A DNA stretch of 56,392 bases from JBJELF01 sp051879015 (GTDB taxonomy: Bacteria; Bacillota; Clostridia; Lachnospirales; Lachnospiraceae): NCBI GenBank assembly GCA_051879015.1, contig JBJELF010000068.1:1-56392 (forward strand). The letters run 5' to 3'. Of the stretch, positions 34,261-41,968 are shown in pieces. The notes below the pieces were generated by a model. The model saw nothing but the letters and a program-made list of their open reading frames with translations, was not told the origin of the DNA and did no database searches. The position numbers and the translations under genes were made by a program. The first letter of the stretch is position 1. Every line of letters begins with the position of its first letter.

Positions 34261-35448
34261 ATGATTTCCGAAAAGATGAAACCTTTGGTAAACAATAATT
34301 CTGCCATCCGTGCCATGTTTGAGGAGGGTAAGCTGATGGCAGCCCTCTATGGCGCAGAAAATGTCTATGATTTCAGTTTAGGTAATCCCAATGTGCCAGC
34401 TCCGGCTGAGGTAAAGCAGGCTATCATTGATATTATCAATGAGGAAGATTCTGTGATGGTACATGGTTATATGAGCAATGCAGGCTATGAAGATGTAAGA
34501 CAGACCATCGCTGAGTCTTTGAACCGTCGTTTTGGTACCCATTTTTCAGGCAAAAATTTAATCATGGTAACAGGTGCAGCCAGTGGATTAAACATTGTAT
34601 TGAAGGTATTGCTGAATCCAGGAGATGAGGTATTAACATTTGCGCCTTATTTTGTGGAGTATGGCAATTATGTGAGAAACTATGATGGTGTGTTAACCGT
34701 AGTGTCTCCAAATACCGAGACATTCCAGCCAAATTTGGAGGAGATGAAAGAGAAAATCAGTGAGAAGACTCGCGCGATTATTATCAATTCTCCTCATAAT
34801 CCAACGGGTGTAGTTTATTCTGAGGAGACGATTAAAAAGTTGGCAAAAATTCTGGTGGAAAAGGAGCAGGAAATCGGTCATGCTATCTATTTGATTTCTG
34901 ATGAACCTTACCGTGAGTTGGCTTACGATGGAGTAGAAGTTCCTTATTTGACAAAGTACTATAATGATACTATTGTGGGATATTCCTATAGTAAGTCGTT
35001 GTCCCTTCCAGGAGAGCGTATTGGTTATGTGTTAGTGCCGGATGAGGCAGATGACAGTGAGATGATGCTGACAGCTCTTTCTATCGCAAATCGTGTTATC
35101 GGTTCTGTTAATGCACCGTCTTTGATGCAGCGTGTCGTTGCAAGATGTGTTGATGCCGAAGTGAATGTGGCTGCCTATGATAGAAATAGAAATTTGCTTT
35201 ACAATGCCCTTAAAGAGTATGGTTTTAGCTGTATTAAGCCACAGGGTGCCTTTTATCTATTTGTAAAATCTCCAGAGCCAAATGAGAAAGCATTCTGTGA
35301 TAAGGCAAAGAAACACAATATTTTGGTGGTGCCTGGTTCTTCCTTTGCTTGCCCTGGTTATGTACGTATTGCCTACTGTGTGTCTTATGAGATGATTGAG
35401 CGCTCTTTGCCTGCATTCAAAGCTTTGGCAGCAGAGTACGGTCTGTAA
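34261..35448 (+). CDS. PLP-dependent class I aminotransferase (AspC-like)
   Basis: A 395-residue cytoplasmic fold-type I aminotransferase. Visible features are the N-terminal NPNVPAP block, NSPHNPTGVVY (substrate/PLP ring region), SDEPYRELAY with the PLP-binding Asp and Tyr, and SYSKSLSLPGERIGY with the Schiff-base Lys. Length is typical of aspartate or aromatic aminotransferases. The next gene, a HisC-like aminotransferase, begins 11 bp after the stop, so the two are co-transcribed. The amino-acid substrate is not certain; aspartate is the most common in this subfamily. Confidence 0.9.
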   Translation: MISEKMKPLVNNNSAIRAMFEEGKLMAALYGAENVYDFSLGNPNVPAPAEVKQAIIDIINEEDSVMVHGYMSNAGYEDVRQTIAESLNRRFGTHFSGKNLIMVTGAASGLNIVLKVLLNPGDEVLTFAPYFVEYGNYVRNYDGVLTVVSPNTETFQPNLEEMKEKISEKTRAIIINSPHNPTGVVYSEETIKKLAKILVEKEQEIGHAIYLISDEPYRELAYDGVEVPYLTKYYNDTIVGYSYSKSLSLPGERIGYVLVPDEADDSEMMLTALSIANRVIGSVNAPSLMQRVVARCVDAEVNVAAYDRNRNLLYNALKEYGFSCIKPQGAFYLFVKSPEPNEKAFCDKAKKHNILVVPGSSFACPGYVRIAYCVSYEMIERSLPAFKALAAEYGL

Positions 35449-35459
35449 GAGGAGTGATT

Positions 35460-36521
35460 ATGGAAAAATTGTGGGAGAAAAATGTTCGTCGCGTAGTTCC
35501 CTATACGCCCGGAGAGCAGCCAAAGCAGGCAGATGTTGTCAAATTAAATACCAATGAAAATCCATATCCTCCAGCACCAGGCGTGCAAAGGCGGTTAGCG
35601 GGATATCAGACGGATTGTCTGCGTCTGTATCCAGACCCAGCGGTCAGTGACTTAGTAGAAGTGTTGGCTAATCGATATCAAGTCAATCAAAATCAGGTTT
35701 TCGTAGGGGTTGGCTCGGATGATGTACTGGCAATGTCTTTCTTGACCTTTTTTAATTCAGAAAAACCAATCTTTTTCCCAGATATTACGTATTCTTTTTA
35801 TGATGTGTGGGCAGATTTGTATCGCATTCCTTATGAAACGAAGGCGTTAGATGAGAAGTTTTGCATCAAGGTCAGAGATTATTTTGGAGGAAATGGTGGA
35901 ATTGTGCTGCCCAATCCTAATGCACCGACAGCAGTTTATGAGCCATTGGAATCCATTGAGACAATTTTGCAGGAAAATCCAAATGTAGTTGTGATTATTG
36001 ATGAGGCTTATGGTGATTTTGCAGAGGGAAAATCAGCGGTCAGTTTAGTGGACAAATATGATAATCTTTTGGTAGTCCAGACTTTTTCTAAGTCTCGTTC
36101 TATGGCAGGTATGAGAATCGGATTTGCAATTGGTTCTTCGGAATTGATTCAAGCCCTTAATGATGTAAAATATTCCTTCAACTCTTACACCATGTCCAGA
36201 CTTTCCATTGAGCTTGGTGTGGAATCTGTTCTAGATGAAGATTATTTTCAAGAGAGTGTAGCAAAAATTAAAAGGACAAGGGAGGCTGCCAAGGTGAGAC
36301 TGGCAGAATTGGGATTTACTTTCCCTGATTCTCAGGCAAATTTTATCTTTGCTAGCCACAAGAGTGTACCAGCAGTCAAGATTTTTGAGGAATTAAAGAA
36401 GCGACATATTTATGTACGTTACTTTGCAAAGCCACGTATCGATAATTATCTGCGCATTACCATTGGAACGGACGAGCAAATGGAGAAATTATATCAAAGT
36501 TTGGAAAAAATTATACTATAG
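35460..36521 (+). CDS. hisC: Histidinol-phosphate aminotransferase
   Basis: A 353-residue PLP enzyme that converts imidazole-acetol phosphate and glutamate to histidinol phosphate in histidine synthesis. HisC-type marks are VKLNTNENPYPP at the N-terminus, LPNPNAPTA, IIDEAYGDFA and TFSKSRSMAGMRIGF with the PLP Lys. The start at 35460 follows GGAG; a GTG six bases earlier is possible. It lies outside any his operon, so a broader role, for example with aromatic keto acids as known for some HisC paralogues, remains possible. A tRNA promoter follows about 97 bp downstream. Confidence 0.85.
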   Translation: MEKLWEKNVRRVVPYTPGEQPKQADVVKLNTNENPYPPAPGVQRRLAGYQTDCLRLYPDPAVSDLVEVLANRYQVNQNQVFVGVGSDDVLAMSFLTFFNSEKPIFFPDITYSFYDVWADLYRIPYETKALDEKFCIKVRDYFGGNGGIVLPNPNAPTAVYEPLESIETILQENPNVVVIIDEAYGDFAEGKSAVSLVDKYDNLLVVQTFSKSRSMAGMRIGFAIGSSELIQALNDVKYSFNSYTMSRLSIELGVESVLDEDYFQESVAKIKRTREAAKVRLAELGFTFPDSQANFIFASHKSVPAVKIFEELKKRHIYVRYFAKPRIDNYLRITIGTDEQMEKLYQSLEKIIL

Positions 36522-36617
36522 AACCCAATGTGCTTTAGGCGTTGGATTGTCAATGAGTCTCTCTTTCAAAACAAATTTAAGATTTGGCTGAATAATTGAA
36601 AAAATTAAAAAAAGTAC

Positions 36618-36645
36618 TTGACTTTCTGGTGAATTGGTGTATAAT
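36618..36645 (+). promoter_or_regulatory. Promoter of the tRNA-Gln gene
   Basis: TTGACT (36618-36623) and TATAAT (36640-36645) with a 16-bp spacer and a TG just before the -10. The first tRNA base is 20 bp after the -10, leaving a short 5' leader, as usual for stable RNA. Confidence 0.85.
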
Positions 36646-36665
36646 ACCATTTGTTGACAGGTTAT

Positions 36666-36737
36666 TGGGTTGTCGCCAAATGGTAAGGCACTGGACTCTG
36701 ACTCCAGCATTTCAAGGTTCGAATCCTTGCAGCCCAG
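36666..36737 (+). tRNA. tRNA-Gln (anticodon CTG)
   Basis: A 72-base cloverleaf: acceptor arms TGGGTTG and CAGCCCA with discriminator G, D-arm with AAATGGTAAGGC, anticodon stem CTGGA/TCCAG around the loop CTCTGAC (anticodon CTG, reading CAG), and T-arm AAGG-TTCGAAT-CCTT. CCA is not encoded. A strong promoter precedes it and an intrinsic terminator follows, so it is a single-gene unit. A 63-codon reading frame across it is spurious. Confidence 0.95.
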
Positions 36738-36743
36738 CTATGA

Positions 36744-36773
36744 AGCCATCGAGGTTTTCTCGGTGGCTTTTTT
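36744..36773 (+). terminator. Intrinsic terminator of tRNA-Gln
   Basis: AGCCATCGAG / CTCGGTGGCT, a 10-bp stem with one G-T pair and a 5-nt loop, followed by six T. It ends seven bases after the tRNA starts to clear the ribosome-free leader of the next gene. Confidence 0.92.
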
Positions 36774-36800
36774 CTATCATTTATTAGGGAGGAATTTTGT

Positions 36801-37472
36801 ATGCAATTATTAAAGGATACGGTCTTGTTCCATTCTATTTCTGAGGAGGAAATTCAACGTATTTTAAAATGCTCCAGGGCAAAAGTGATTACTTTTGCTG
36901 CAAATGAGTATATTTTTCGTCAGGGAGAAAAGCCTCGTTATCTGTTTTTACTGCAGCGAGGCTCCGTCCATATTGAAAAAAATTTTGCCTCTGGAAAAAG
37001 AGATTTGATCTATTTAGTGCCTGCAGGGGATGTGTTCGGCGAAAATTATCTGTTTGCTGATATGAATGCTTATTGGTATGATGCTGTTGCAGCTACGGAA
37101 TGCCAGATTTTACAGTTTCCCTGGAATTTCTTTTATCAATTTTGTCATAATGCTTGTGAACATCATCAAAAATTAACTCGAAATATGTTAGAAATTCAAT
37201 CTAGAAAAAATTTTTCTATGACCAAAAAACTTCATATATTGGCTGGCTCATCACTGCGTGAGAAAATTGCTATTTGGCTTTTAGAAAATCGGCAGGAGGG
37301 AACGGATTATTGTTTGGTTCCTCGCCGAGAGGATATGGCAGATTACTTGGGGGTGGCTCGTCCATCTCTTTCCCGTGAGATGATGCATATGCAGAGTGAA
37401 GGAATGATTTTAGTGGAGAAGGATAGAATTCATTTGATTGATTTAGAGGCACTGGAAGAATTGTATGGTTGA
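36801..37472 (+). CDS. Crp/Fnr-family transcriptional regulator
   Basis: A 223-residue regulator with a cyclic-nucleotide-type sensor barrel (about 8-120), a dimer helix and a winged helix-turn-helix (about 155-215; REDMADYLGVARPSLSREMM is the recognition region). Cysteines C24, C101, C115 and C119 are present, but not in the N-terminal spacing of E. coli FNR, so oxygen sensing through an iron-sulfur cluster is only a possibility. The next gene is a GrcA-like glycyl radical protein, and a perfect 26-bp palindrome lies between them, placed as an activator site. This regulator is the natural candidate to bind it. AGGGAGGA precedes the start. Confidence 0.9.
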   Translation: MQLLKDTVLFHSISEEEIQRILKCSRAKVITFAANEYIFRQGEKPRYLFLLQRGSVHIEKNFASGKRDLIYLVPAGDVFGENYLFADMNAYWYDAVAATECQILQFPWNFFYQFCHNACEHHQKLTRNMLEIQSRKNFSMTKKLHILAGSSLREKIAIWLLENRQEGTDYCLVPRREDMADYLGVARPSLSREMMHMQSEGMILVEKDRIHLIDLEALEELYG

Positions 37473-37492
37473 AAAAAAGTTAAAAAAATTTT

Positions 37493-37518
37493 TTGTTCGT
37501 AACATATGTTACGAACAA
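37493..37518. promoter_or_regulatory. Perfect 26-bp palindrome, putative Crp/Fnr-type operator for grcA
   Basis: Half-site TTGTTCGTAACAT and its exact complement ATGTTACGAACAA form a gapless palindrome (37493-37518) containing GTAACA-N2-TGTTAC. Its centre (37505.5) is 41.5 bp upstream of a start predicted seven bases after the -10 box at 37535-37540. That is the class II activator position for Crp/Fnr proteins. No other copy was seen in the window. Confidence 0.75.
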
Positions 37519-37534
37519 TCCAAATTTTTTTTGA

Positions 37535-37540
37535 TATAAT
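37535..37540 (+). promoter_or_regulatory. -10 box of the grcA promoter
   Basis: TATAAT in the context TTGATATAATGC. The -35 region expected at about 37512-37517 is not consensus and is covered by the right half of the palindrome, as expected for an activator-dependent promoter. A 5' leader of about 83 bases follows. Confidence 0.7.
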
Positions 37541-37629
37541 GCAAACATAACAAATAAATTCAGCGTTGAATAGTTACAATCAAGCAGCAAAACAAAATTG
37601 AGCACATTGATAGAAAGGAAGTAATGATT

Positions 37630-37869
37630 ATGGCAAACGAACAGCAGGTTGAAAATTTGGTAGGTTTATTGGACGGATATGCAACAAAGGGTGGTCATCA
37701 TTTGAATGTAAATGTATTCAATCGTGATACATTGATTGATGCACAGCAGCATCCAGAGAAGTATCCACAGCTTACAGTACGTGTTTCTGGCTATGCAGTA
37801 AATTTTGTAAAGCTGACTAAGAAACAGCAGGATGACGTCATTTCCAGAACATTCCATGCACAAATGTAA
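37630..37869 (+). CDS. grcA: GrcA-like autonomous glycyl radical protein (PFL C-terminal domain)
   Basis: A 79-residue stand-alone version of the C-terminal glycyl radical domain of pyruvate formate-lyase. The stretch from NLVGLLDGYATKGGHHLNVN to the end matches the PFL C-terminus, and RVSGYAV (51-57) holds the radical Gly at G54. E. coli GrcA (YfiD) replaces the oxygen-cleaved end of PFL and restores activity; the same spare-part role is likely here. It is shorter than the E. coli protein (127 residues) and consists of little beyond the domain. The start at 37630 (not the ATG at 37624) fits AAGGAAG at 37615-37621. Regulation by the adjacent Crp/Fnr protein is likely. Confidence 0.85.
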   Translation: MANEQQVENLVGLLDGYATKGGHHLNVNVFNRDTLIDAQQHPEKYPQLTVRVSGYAVNFVKLTKKQQDDVISRTFHAQM

Positions 37870-37925
37870 TGAGCTGTGCCACTAGCGAAATAGGATTTCA
37901 TATAACGATGAACTACCACAGACCA

Positions 37926-38025
37926 NNNNNNNNNNNNNNNNNNNNNNNNNNNNNNNNNNNNNNNNNNNNNNNNNNNNNNNNNNNNNNNNNNNNNNNNNNN
38001 NNNNNNNNNNNNNNNNNNNNNNNNN
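37926..38025. other. Scaffold gap of 100 N
   Basis: Exactly 100 N, the usual placeholder for a gap of unknown size. The left edge (37907-37925) carries GAACTACCACA-ACC, also found at 7879-7891 where it begins a hairpin, so assembly probably broke in a repeat. The right edge is inside the ion-channel gene. Confidence 0.95.
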
Positions 38026-38026
38026 T

Positions 38027-39196
38027 TTTCTTATGTTGGAAACGGGATATGGAAATGATTGGATTAGCCGCGGATATGATATTTTAAATACAGGAATGAT
38101 TGTTATCAATTTAATGGTGAGCATTCTTATTACATTTGATTCTGTGAAAGAACACTATGCAGGCATACTGCAATGCATTGAATTTGTTACGGTTTCTTTT
38201 TTTGCAGTAGATTATGTGCTTCGTTTGTATACTGCGAAGTTTGCACATCCGCGTTTAAGCGAGGTAAGAGCCATTTTTAAATATGCTTTTTCCTTTACGG
38301 GGATTGTCGATTTGCTTTCTTTCCTGCTATATTTCCTTCCCGTGTTCTTTCCAACGGGGGTGGTAGCTTTTCGTATGTTTCGTATTGTGCGAGTTTTCCG
38401 ATTGTTTCGTATCAATGCCTACTATGATTCGTTAAATGTGATTACGGAAGTTATTTCCAGTAAGAGTCAACAGTTATTATCCTCTATTTTCATTATCTTA
38501 GTTTTGATGATTGCATCAAGTCTTTGCATGTATAGTTTAGAGCATGAGGCACAGCCCGATGTATTTCAGAATGCGTTTTCTGGCATATGGTGGTCGGTTT
38601 CAACATTACTGACGGTGGGTTATGGTGATATCTATCCAATTACACCAATGGGGAAAATATTTGGTATTTTTATTTCATTTTTGGGAGTTGGAATGGTAGC
38701 AATTCCAACCGGTATTATATCAGCTGGTTTTGTGGACCAATATTCAAAAATTAAGCGAATGAGTGAATATGCAAATGAAGAGGATATCCATTTTATTAGA
38801 ATACATTTGACAGCAAAAGATAAATGGTCAAACTGTGCAATTAAAGATTTAGGTTTGCCTCGGGGAGTGATTGTAGCAATTATTCAAAGGGAACAACATA
38901 TCATAGTACCCCGTGGAAATGTTGTATTGTTGCCTGAGGATATCATTGTACTTGGTGCAGAATCCTATGATTGTGATGAGCATATTGAATTAAAAGAAGT
39001 CATTCTCAAAGAGCAGAATCCATGGAAAGGACAAAAAATTCGCGATATTGATATTTCTAGACGTTCAGTTATTGTGATGATAAAGCGAAATGGAATTATA
39101 CTCATTCCACATGGAGATTTAGTGCTTCAAGTGGGCGATAAATTAGTGCTTTATACGCAGAGTCATGTGCCAAATGCCAATCAGATTGAAATATAG
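38027..39196 (+). CDS. Voltage-gated-type potassium channel with TrkA-C domain (5' end in gap)
   Basis: At least 389 residues of a six-helix cation channel; the open frame continues into the N run, and FLMLETGYGND at the edge suggests only a few N-terminal residues are missing. An S4-like helix rich in Arg (FRMFRIVRVFRLFRINAY, about 105-122 from the first visible Met) is followed by a pore with TVGYGD, the potassium selectivity filter. The cytoplasmic tail (about 240-387) contains a TrkA-C/RCK_C-like ligand-binding domain. Potassium flux gated by voltage and a ligand is expected. The boundary start is not a confirmed start codon. Confidence 0.85.
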   Translation, partial: FLMLETGYGNDWISRGYDILNTGMIVINLMVSILITFDSVKEHYAGILQCIEFVTVSFFAVDYVLRLYTAKFAHPRLSEVRAIFKYAFSFTGIVDLLSFLLYFLPVFFPTGVVAFRMFRIVRVFRLFRINAYYDSLNVITEVISSKSQQLLSSIFIILVLMIASSLCMYSLEHEAQPDVFQNAFSGIWWSVSTLLTVGYGDIYPITPMGKIFGIFISFLGVGMVAIPTGIISAGFVDQYSKIKRMSEYANEEDIHFIRIHLTAKDKWSNCAIKDLGLPRGVIVAIIQREQHIIVPRGNVVLLPEDIIVLGAESYDCDEHIELKEVILKEQNPWKGQKIRDIDISRRSVIVMIKRNGIILIPHGDLVLQVGDKLVLYTQSHVPNANQIEI

Positions 39197-39240
39197 CGAT
39201 AGAATAAGGAAGACTTTTTTTTAACATTATTTCGCTGTAC

Positions 39241-39269
39241 TTGATAAAATTTCCACAATGTGATATAAT
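39241..39269 (+). promoter_or_regulatory. Promoter of the lactonase-like gene
   Basis: TTGATA (39241-39246), a 17-bp spacer and TATAAT (39264-39269) with TGA before it (extended -10). It lies 38 bp upstream of the start codon at 39307. Confidence 0.85.
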
Positions 39270-39306
39270 TTTGTCGATTCAAAAAAATGCTAGGAGGATC
39301 GTGGAC

Positions 39307-40365
39307 ATGGCAGATAAATATGTAGCGTATACAGGTTCCTACACTTATCATGGAAAGAGTAAGGGCATTGGAATTTTTGACGTGGACGTAGAAACGGGAA
39401 AATTGACAAAACGCTCAGAAGTGGAAGTAAACAATGCGTCTAATTTGGTTGTTTCCATGAGCAAGAAATTTTTATATGCAGTTGTAGATGAAGGAATTGC
39501 TGCATTTAAAATTTTGTCCAATGGAGATTTGGAGCCACTGGGTATTAAGAGTATCAGAGGAATGAGAGGATGTCATGCAGCTGTAGATAGCCGTGACAGT
39601 TTTTTGGCGGTAGCTGGCTATCATGATGGCAAGATGACGGTACTGCGCTTGAATGAAGATGGTACGGTAGGTTCTATCACTGCAGAAATCTATGATAAGG
39701 GAATCGGTACTGTGGCAGAGCGTAACTTCCGCCCACACATCACAAATGTTCGTTTTACTCCAGACGAGAAATACTTGTTGATGGCAGATTCTGGTATTGA
39801 TCAAGTGAAGGTATATTCCGTAAATTGGGAAAATGGACATCTTCGTCTGATTGATATTATTCACTGTGAGATGAATTCTGCACCAAAGCATATTCGTTTT
39901 AGTCCAGACGGAAAACATATGTATATTTTGGCAGAACTAAAAAATTATATTAGTGTATATAATTATGTTCCAAGTGATAGAATTCCAAAGTTTGAGTTTA
40001 AACAGTTGGTATCTACACTGCCAAGAAAGAGTTCATCGATTTCTGCAGCCAGCTCTATGGCTATCGCGGACGATGGCAAGTATGTGTTTGCTATGAATGC
40101 AGGTGACAATAGTGTAGTTTGTTTTGAGAGAGAGCCAGAGAGTGGTTTGCTGTATCAGAAATTTGTGCTTCCAATCAGTGGAGAGTATCCAAAAAATTTG
40201 GCACTTTTTCCAGATAATAAGCATTTAATTTCGGTCAATAATGAGTCGGGTACTTTGACTAACTTCACAATTGACTATGAAAAGAATTTGATAGTCATGA
40301 ATGGACGACCAATCAGTGTGCCACAGTGTAATCGCTGTGTATTTGTGAAGCTGCCAGAAGAGTAA
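39307..40365 (+). CDS. Lactonase-family beta-propeller protein (6-phosphogluconolactonase-like)
   Basis: A 352-residue cytoplasmic seven-bladed beta-propeller of the YkgB/Pgl lactonase family. The N-terminal YTGSYTYHGKSKGIGIF, internal RPHITNVRFTPDEKYLLMAD and APKHIRFSPDGKHMYILAE are typical repeated blade motifs, with the conserved H and R of the family. The E. coli homologue hydrolyses 6-phosphogluconolactone in the pentose phosphate pathway, but many homologues are uncharacterised. The start at 39307 follows AGGAGG; the in-frame TTG at 39241 is the promoter -35. It is monocistronic between a strong promoter and a two-way terminator. Confidence 0.85.
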   Translation: MADKYVAYTGSYTYHGKSKGIGIFDVDVETGKLTKRSEVEVNNASNLVVSMSKKFLYAVVDEGIAAFKILSNGDLEPLGIKSIRGMRGCHAAVDSRDSFLAVAGYHDGKMTVLRLNEDGTVGSITAEIYDKGIGTVAERNFRPHITNVRFTPDEKYLLMADSGIDQVKVYSVNWENGHLRLIDIIHCEMNSAPKHIRFSPDGKHMYILAELKNYISVYNYVPSDRIPKFEFKQLVSTLPRKSSSISAASSMAIADDGKYVFAMNAGDNSVVCFEREPESGLLYQKFVLPISGEYPKNLALFPDNKHLISVNNESGTLTNFTIDYEKNLIVMNGRPISVPQCNRCVFVKLPEE

Positions 40366-40479
40366 AAAATATCAGTGCAATGGATGTAAAACAATGTTTC
40401 CCCAAATTGGATTGATGTTGAGCAGATAATAATATAAGTAATTGTTAGCTGGTTTAACACTTATTAAAGTAACGGTGAG

Positions 40480-40508
40480 TAGGAGGGAAAGAAAATCCCT
40501 CCTATTTT
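40480..40508. terminator. Two-way terminator between lactonase and sleC
   Basis: TAGGAGGGA (40480-40488) pairs perfectly with TCCCTCCTA (40496-40504) across a 7-nt loop, followed by TTTT on the plus strand and an A-rich side for the minus strand. It separates two convergent genes. Confidence 0.88.
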
Positions 40509-40510
40509 GC

Positions 40511-41770
40511 TTAATTAAGTTCTCCGATTCGGCTGATGCCTACATAAATTTGGCTGATTTTGTACCAAGTGGGAAAATCGACAATACCTGTTTGATCTAG
40601 TCCAAAGATATTTTGAAAGGCGCGCACTGCATTGGCGGTGGATTCATCAAAGTATCCGGTTGGTGTTACGCTGGGGATAGCTGTATAGACACTGGATATA
40701 GTTTGGAGATGTTCCTGCATTTGCTGAACTTTTGGACCACTGGAACCTACGCTTAAGTCGCTCCCGGGCCATGAAGCTGGAATGCCGGAAATTTGTTCGG
40801 CACTGCTAATGTAGATGGAAGGACCATAATAGTTTCTCAAAATTTCAATAGGAGAGTAGCCTTGGTCACCTAAATATTTTGAACCCCACTGTGTCATCCA
40901 ACCTGGACAGGATACTCGTTTGCCGTCGCAGTATTGGGTTAAAATAGGCTGCTTTACATTGGGTCGAGCTAGATATTGGTCAAAAATTTCATCTACAACC
41001 TGAGAAATTTCTTGATAGATATTTCTTCCATAAATCCATTTATGGTCATAGGCAGTAGAGGAAGTGATGGTAAAATCATAGCCTTGATTGCGGTACCATT
41101 CCGTGTAGACGCGGTTCAGGGTAAAGGACATAATTGCGAGAACATTGGCAATAATTGTATTCTGTGGCCAAGTGGAGTAGATTTCACTTGAAGCCACATT
41201 TTTAATATAGTCACGGTAAGGAACAAAATAGTCAGCAGCAGATCGGTCGGTAGGCACTCCGTCATGGACAACAACAGTTTCAGGGACTACGACTCGGCTG
41301 AGTACGATTTCTCCGCTCTCATTCATGGGTTTAATTTCATCTTCTGGAATTTTAGGAGGGTATATTCCATACAACGTGTGATCTGGAATTACAATAGTGT
41401 CTTGTTGCTCTCCCTGCCGCAATGGATGCATACGAATAGGCTGTAAAGAGAGCTCATTGGGCAAAATTTCAGAGGCGTCTACGGTAAAAGGTTCAAAACC
41501 TTCCGCACTCACTTGGATATCATATTCACTGTAAGGACGAGGCTGACCTGGCTCCATACTGTACTCAAGAGGTGGAGCGTCTAATTCTATGATATCGGTT
41601 TGCCCAGAGAGATTGGTGTCCAGTTCCTCAATTGGTGTTTCAGGAGTATTATGGGGATAGATGGTTACTTTGGCGTTGGTGACAGGAAAATTGTTTTCGT
41701 CGGACACTACATTGACTTGTAATTCGCCCATGGAACCGCCAGAGGTCTCCAATTTTTTTAAGATGAGCAT
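40511..41770 (-). CDS. sleC: SleC-like spore cortex-lytic protein
   Basis: A 419-residue protein resembling clostridial SleC, a lytic enzyme that opens the spore cortex at germination. An N-terminal region (about 1-115) with a carboxypeptidase-regulatory-like fold is followed by the SleC/SpoIID-like core (about 170-335; GYDFTITSSTAYDHKWIYG and CDGKRVSCPGWMTQWGSKYL) and a C-terminal peptidoglycan-binding domain (about 345-410; QMQEHLQTISS...TGYFDESTANAVRAFQ). No signal peptide is seen. The start at 41770 has GAGG five bases before it; the ATG at 41731 is an alternative with poorer spacing. It lies just beside the second scaffold gap, and its promoter may be cut off by it. Confidence 0.82.
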   Translation of the reverse strand: MLILKKLETSGGSMGELQVNVVSDENNFPVTNAKVTIYPHNTPETPIEELDTNLSGQTDIIELDAPPLEYSMEPGQPRPYSEYDIQVSAEGFEPFTVDASEILPNELSLQPIRMHPLRQGEQQDTIVIPDHTLYGIYPPKIPEDEIKPMNESGEIVLSRVVVPETVVVHDGVPTDRSAADYFVPYRDYIKNVASSEIYSTWPQNTIIANVLAIMSFTLNRVYTEWYRNQGYDFTITSSTAYDHKWIYGRNIYQEISQVVDEIFDQYLARPNVKQPILTQYCDGKRVSCPGWMTQWGSKYLGDQGYSPIEILRNYYGPSIYISSAEQISGIPASWPGSDLSVGSSGPKVQQMQEHLQTISSVYTAIPSVTPTGYFDESTANAVRAFQNIFGLDQTGIVDFPTWYKISQIYVGISRIGELN

Positions 41771-41835
41771 AGCAACCTCAGAAACTTGAAATCATGTTAG
41801 TATATGCCGATAAAAAGGAAAAGTTTCTTCTTATT

Positions 41836-41935
41836 NNNNNNNNNNNNNNNNNNNNNNNNNNNNNNNNNNNNNNNNNNNNNNNNNNNNNNNNNNNNNNNNN
41901 NNNNNNNNNNNNNNNNNNNNNNNNNNNNNNNNNNN
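41836..41935. other. Scaffold gap of 100 N
   Basis: Exactly 100 N between sleC and the second acyltransferase. The flanks show no obvious repeat. A reading frame drawn through the N run from 41804 is an artefact. Confidence 0.95.
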
Positions 41936-41968
41936 CTGCCAGCCAAAAGCGGCAAAATGGAGATTAAT

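Noticed and set aside
36596..36787. A 63-codon open frame across the tRNA region
   Set aside because: It overlaps the tRNA-Gln promoter, the tRNA itself and its terminator, and has no ribosome site; the RNA gene explains the sequence.
36801..37472. Calling the Crp/Fnr protein an FNR oxygen sensor
   Set aside because: Cysteines are present but lack the N-terminal cluster spacing of FNR, so the signal cannot be named.
37869..38087. Reading frames on both strands running through the first N run
   Set aside because: They exist only because N was translated; the real gene right of the gap is the ion channel in another frame.
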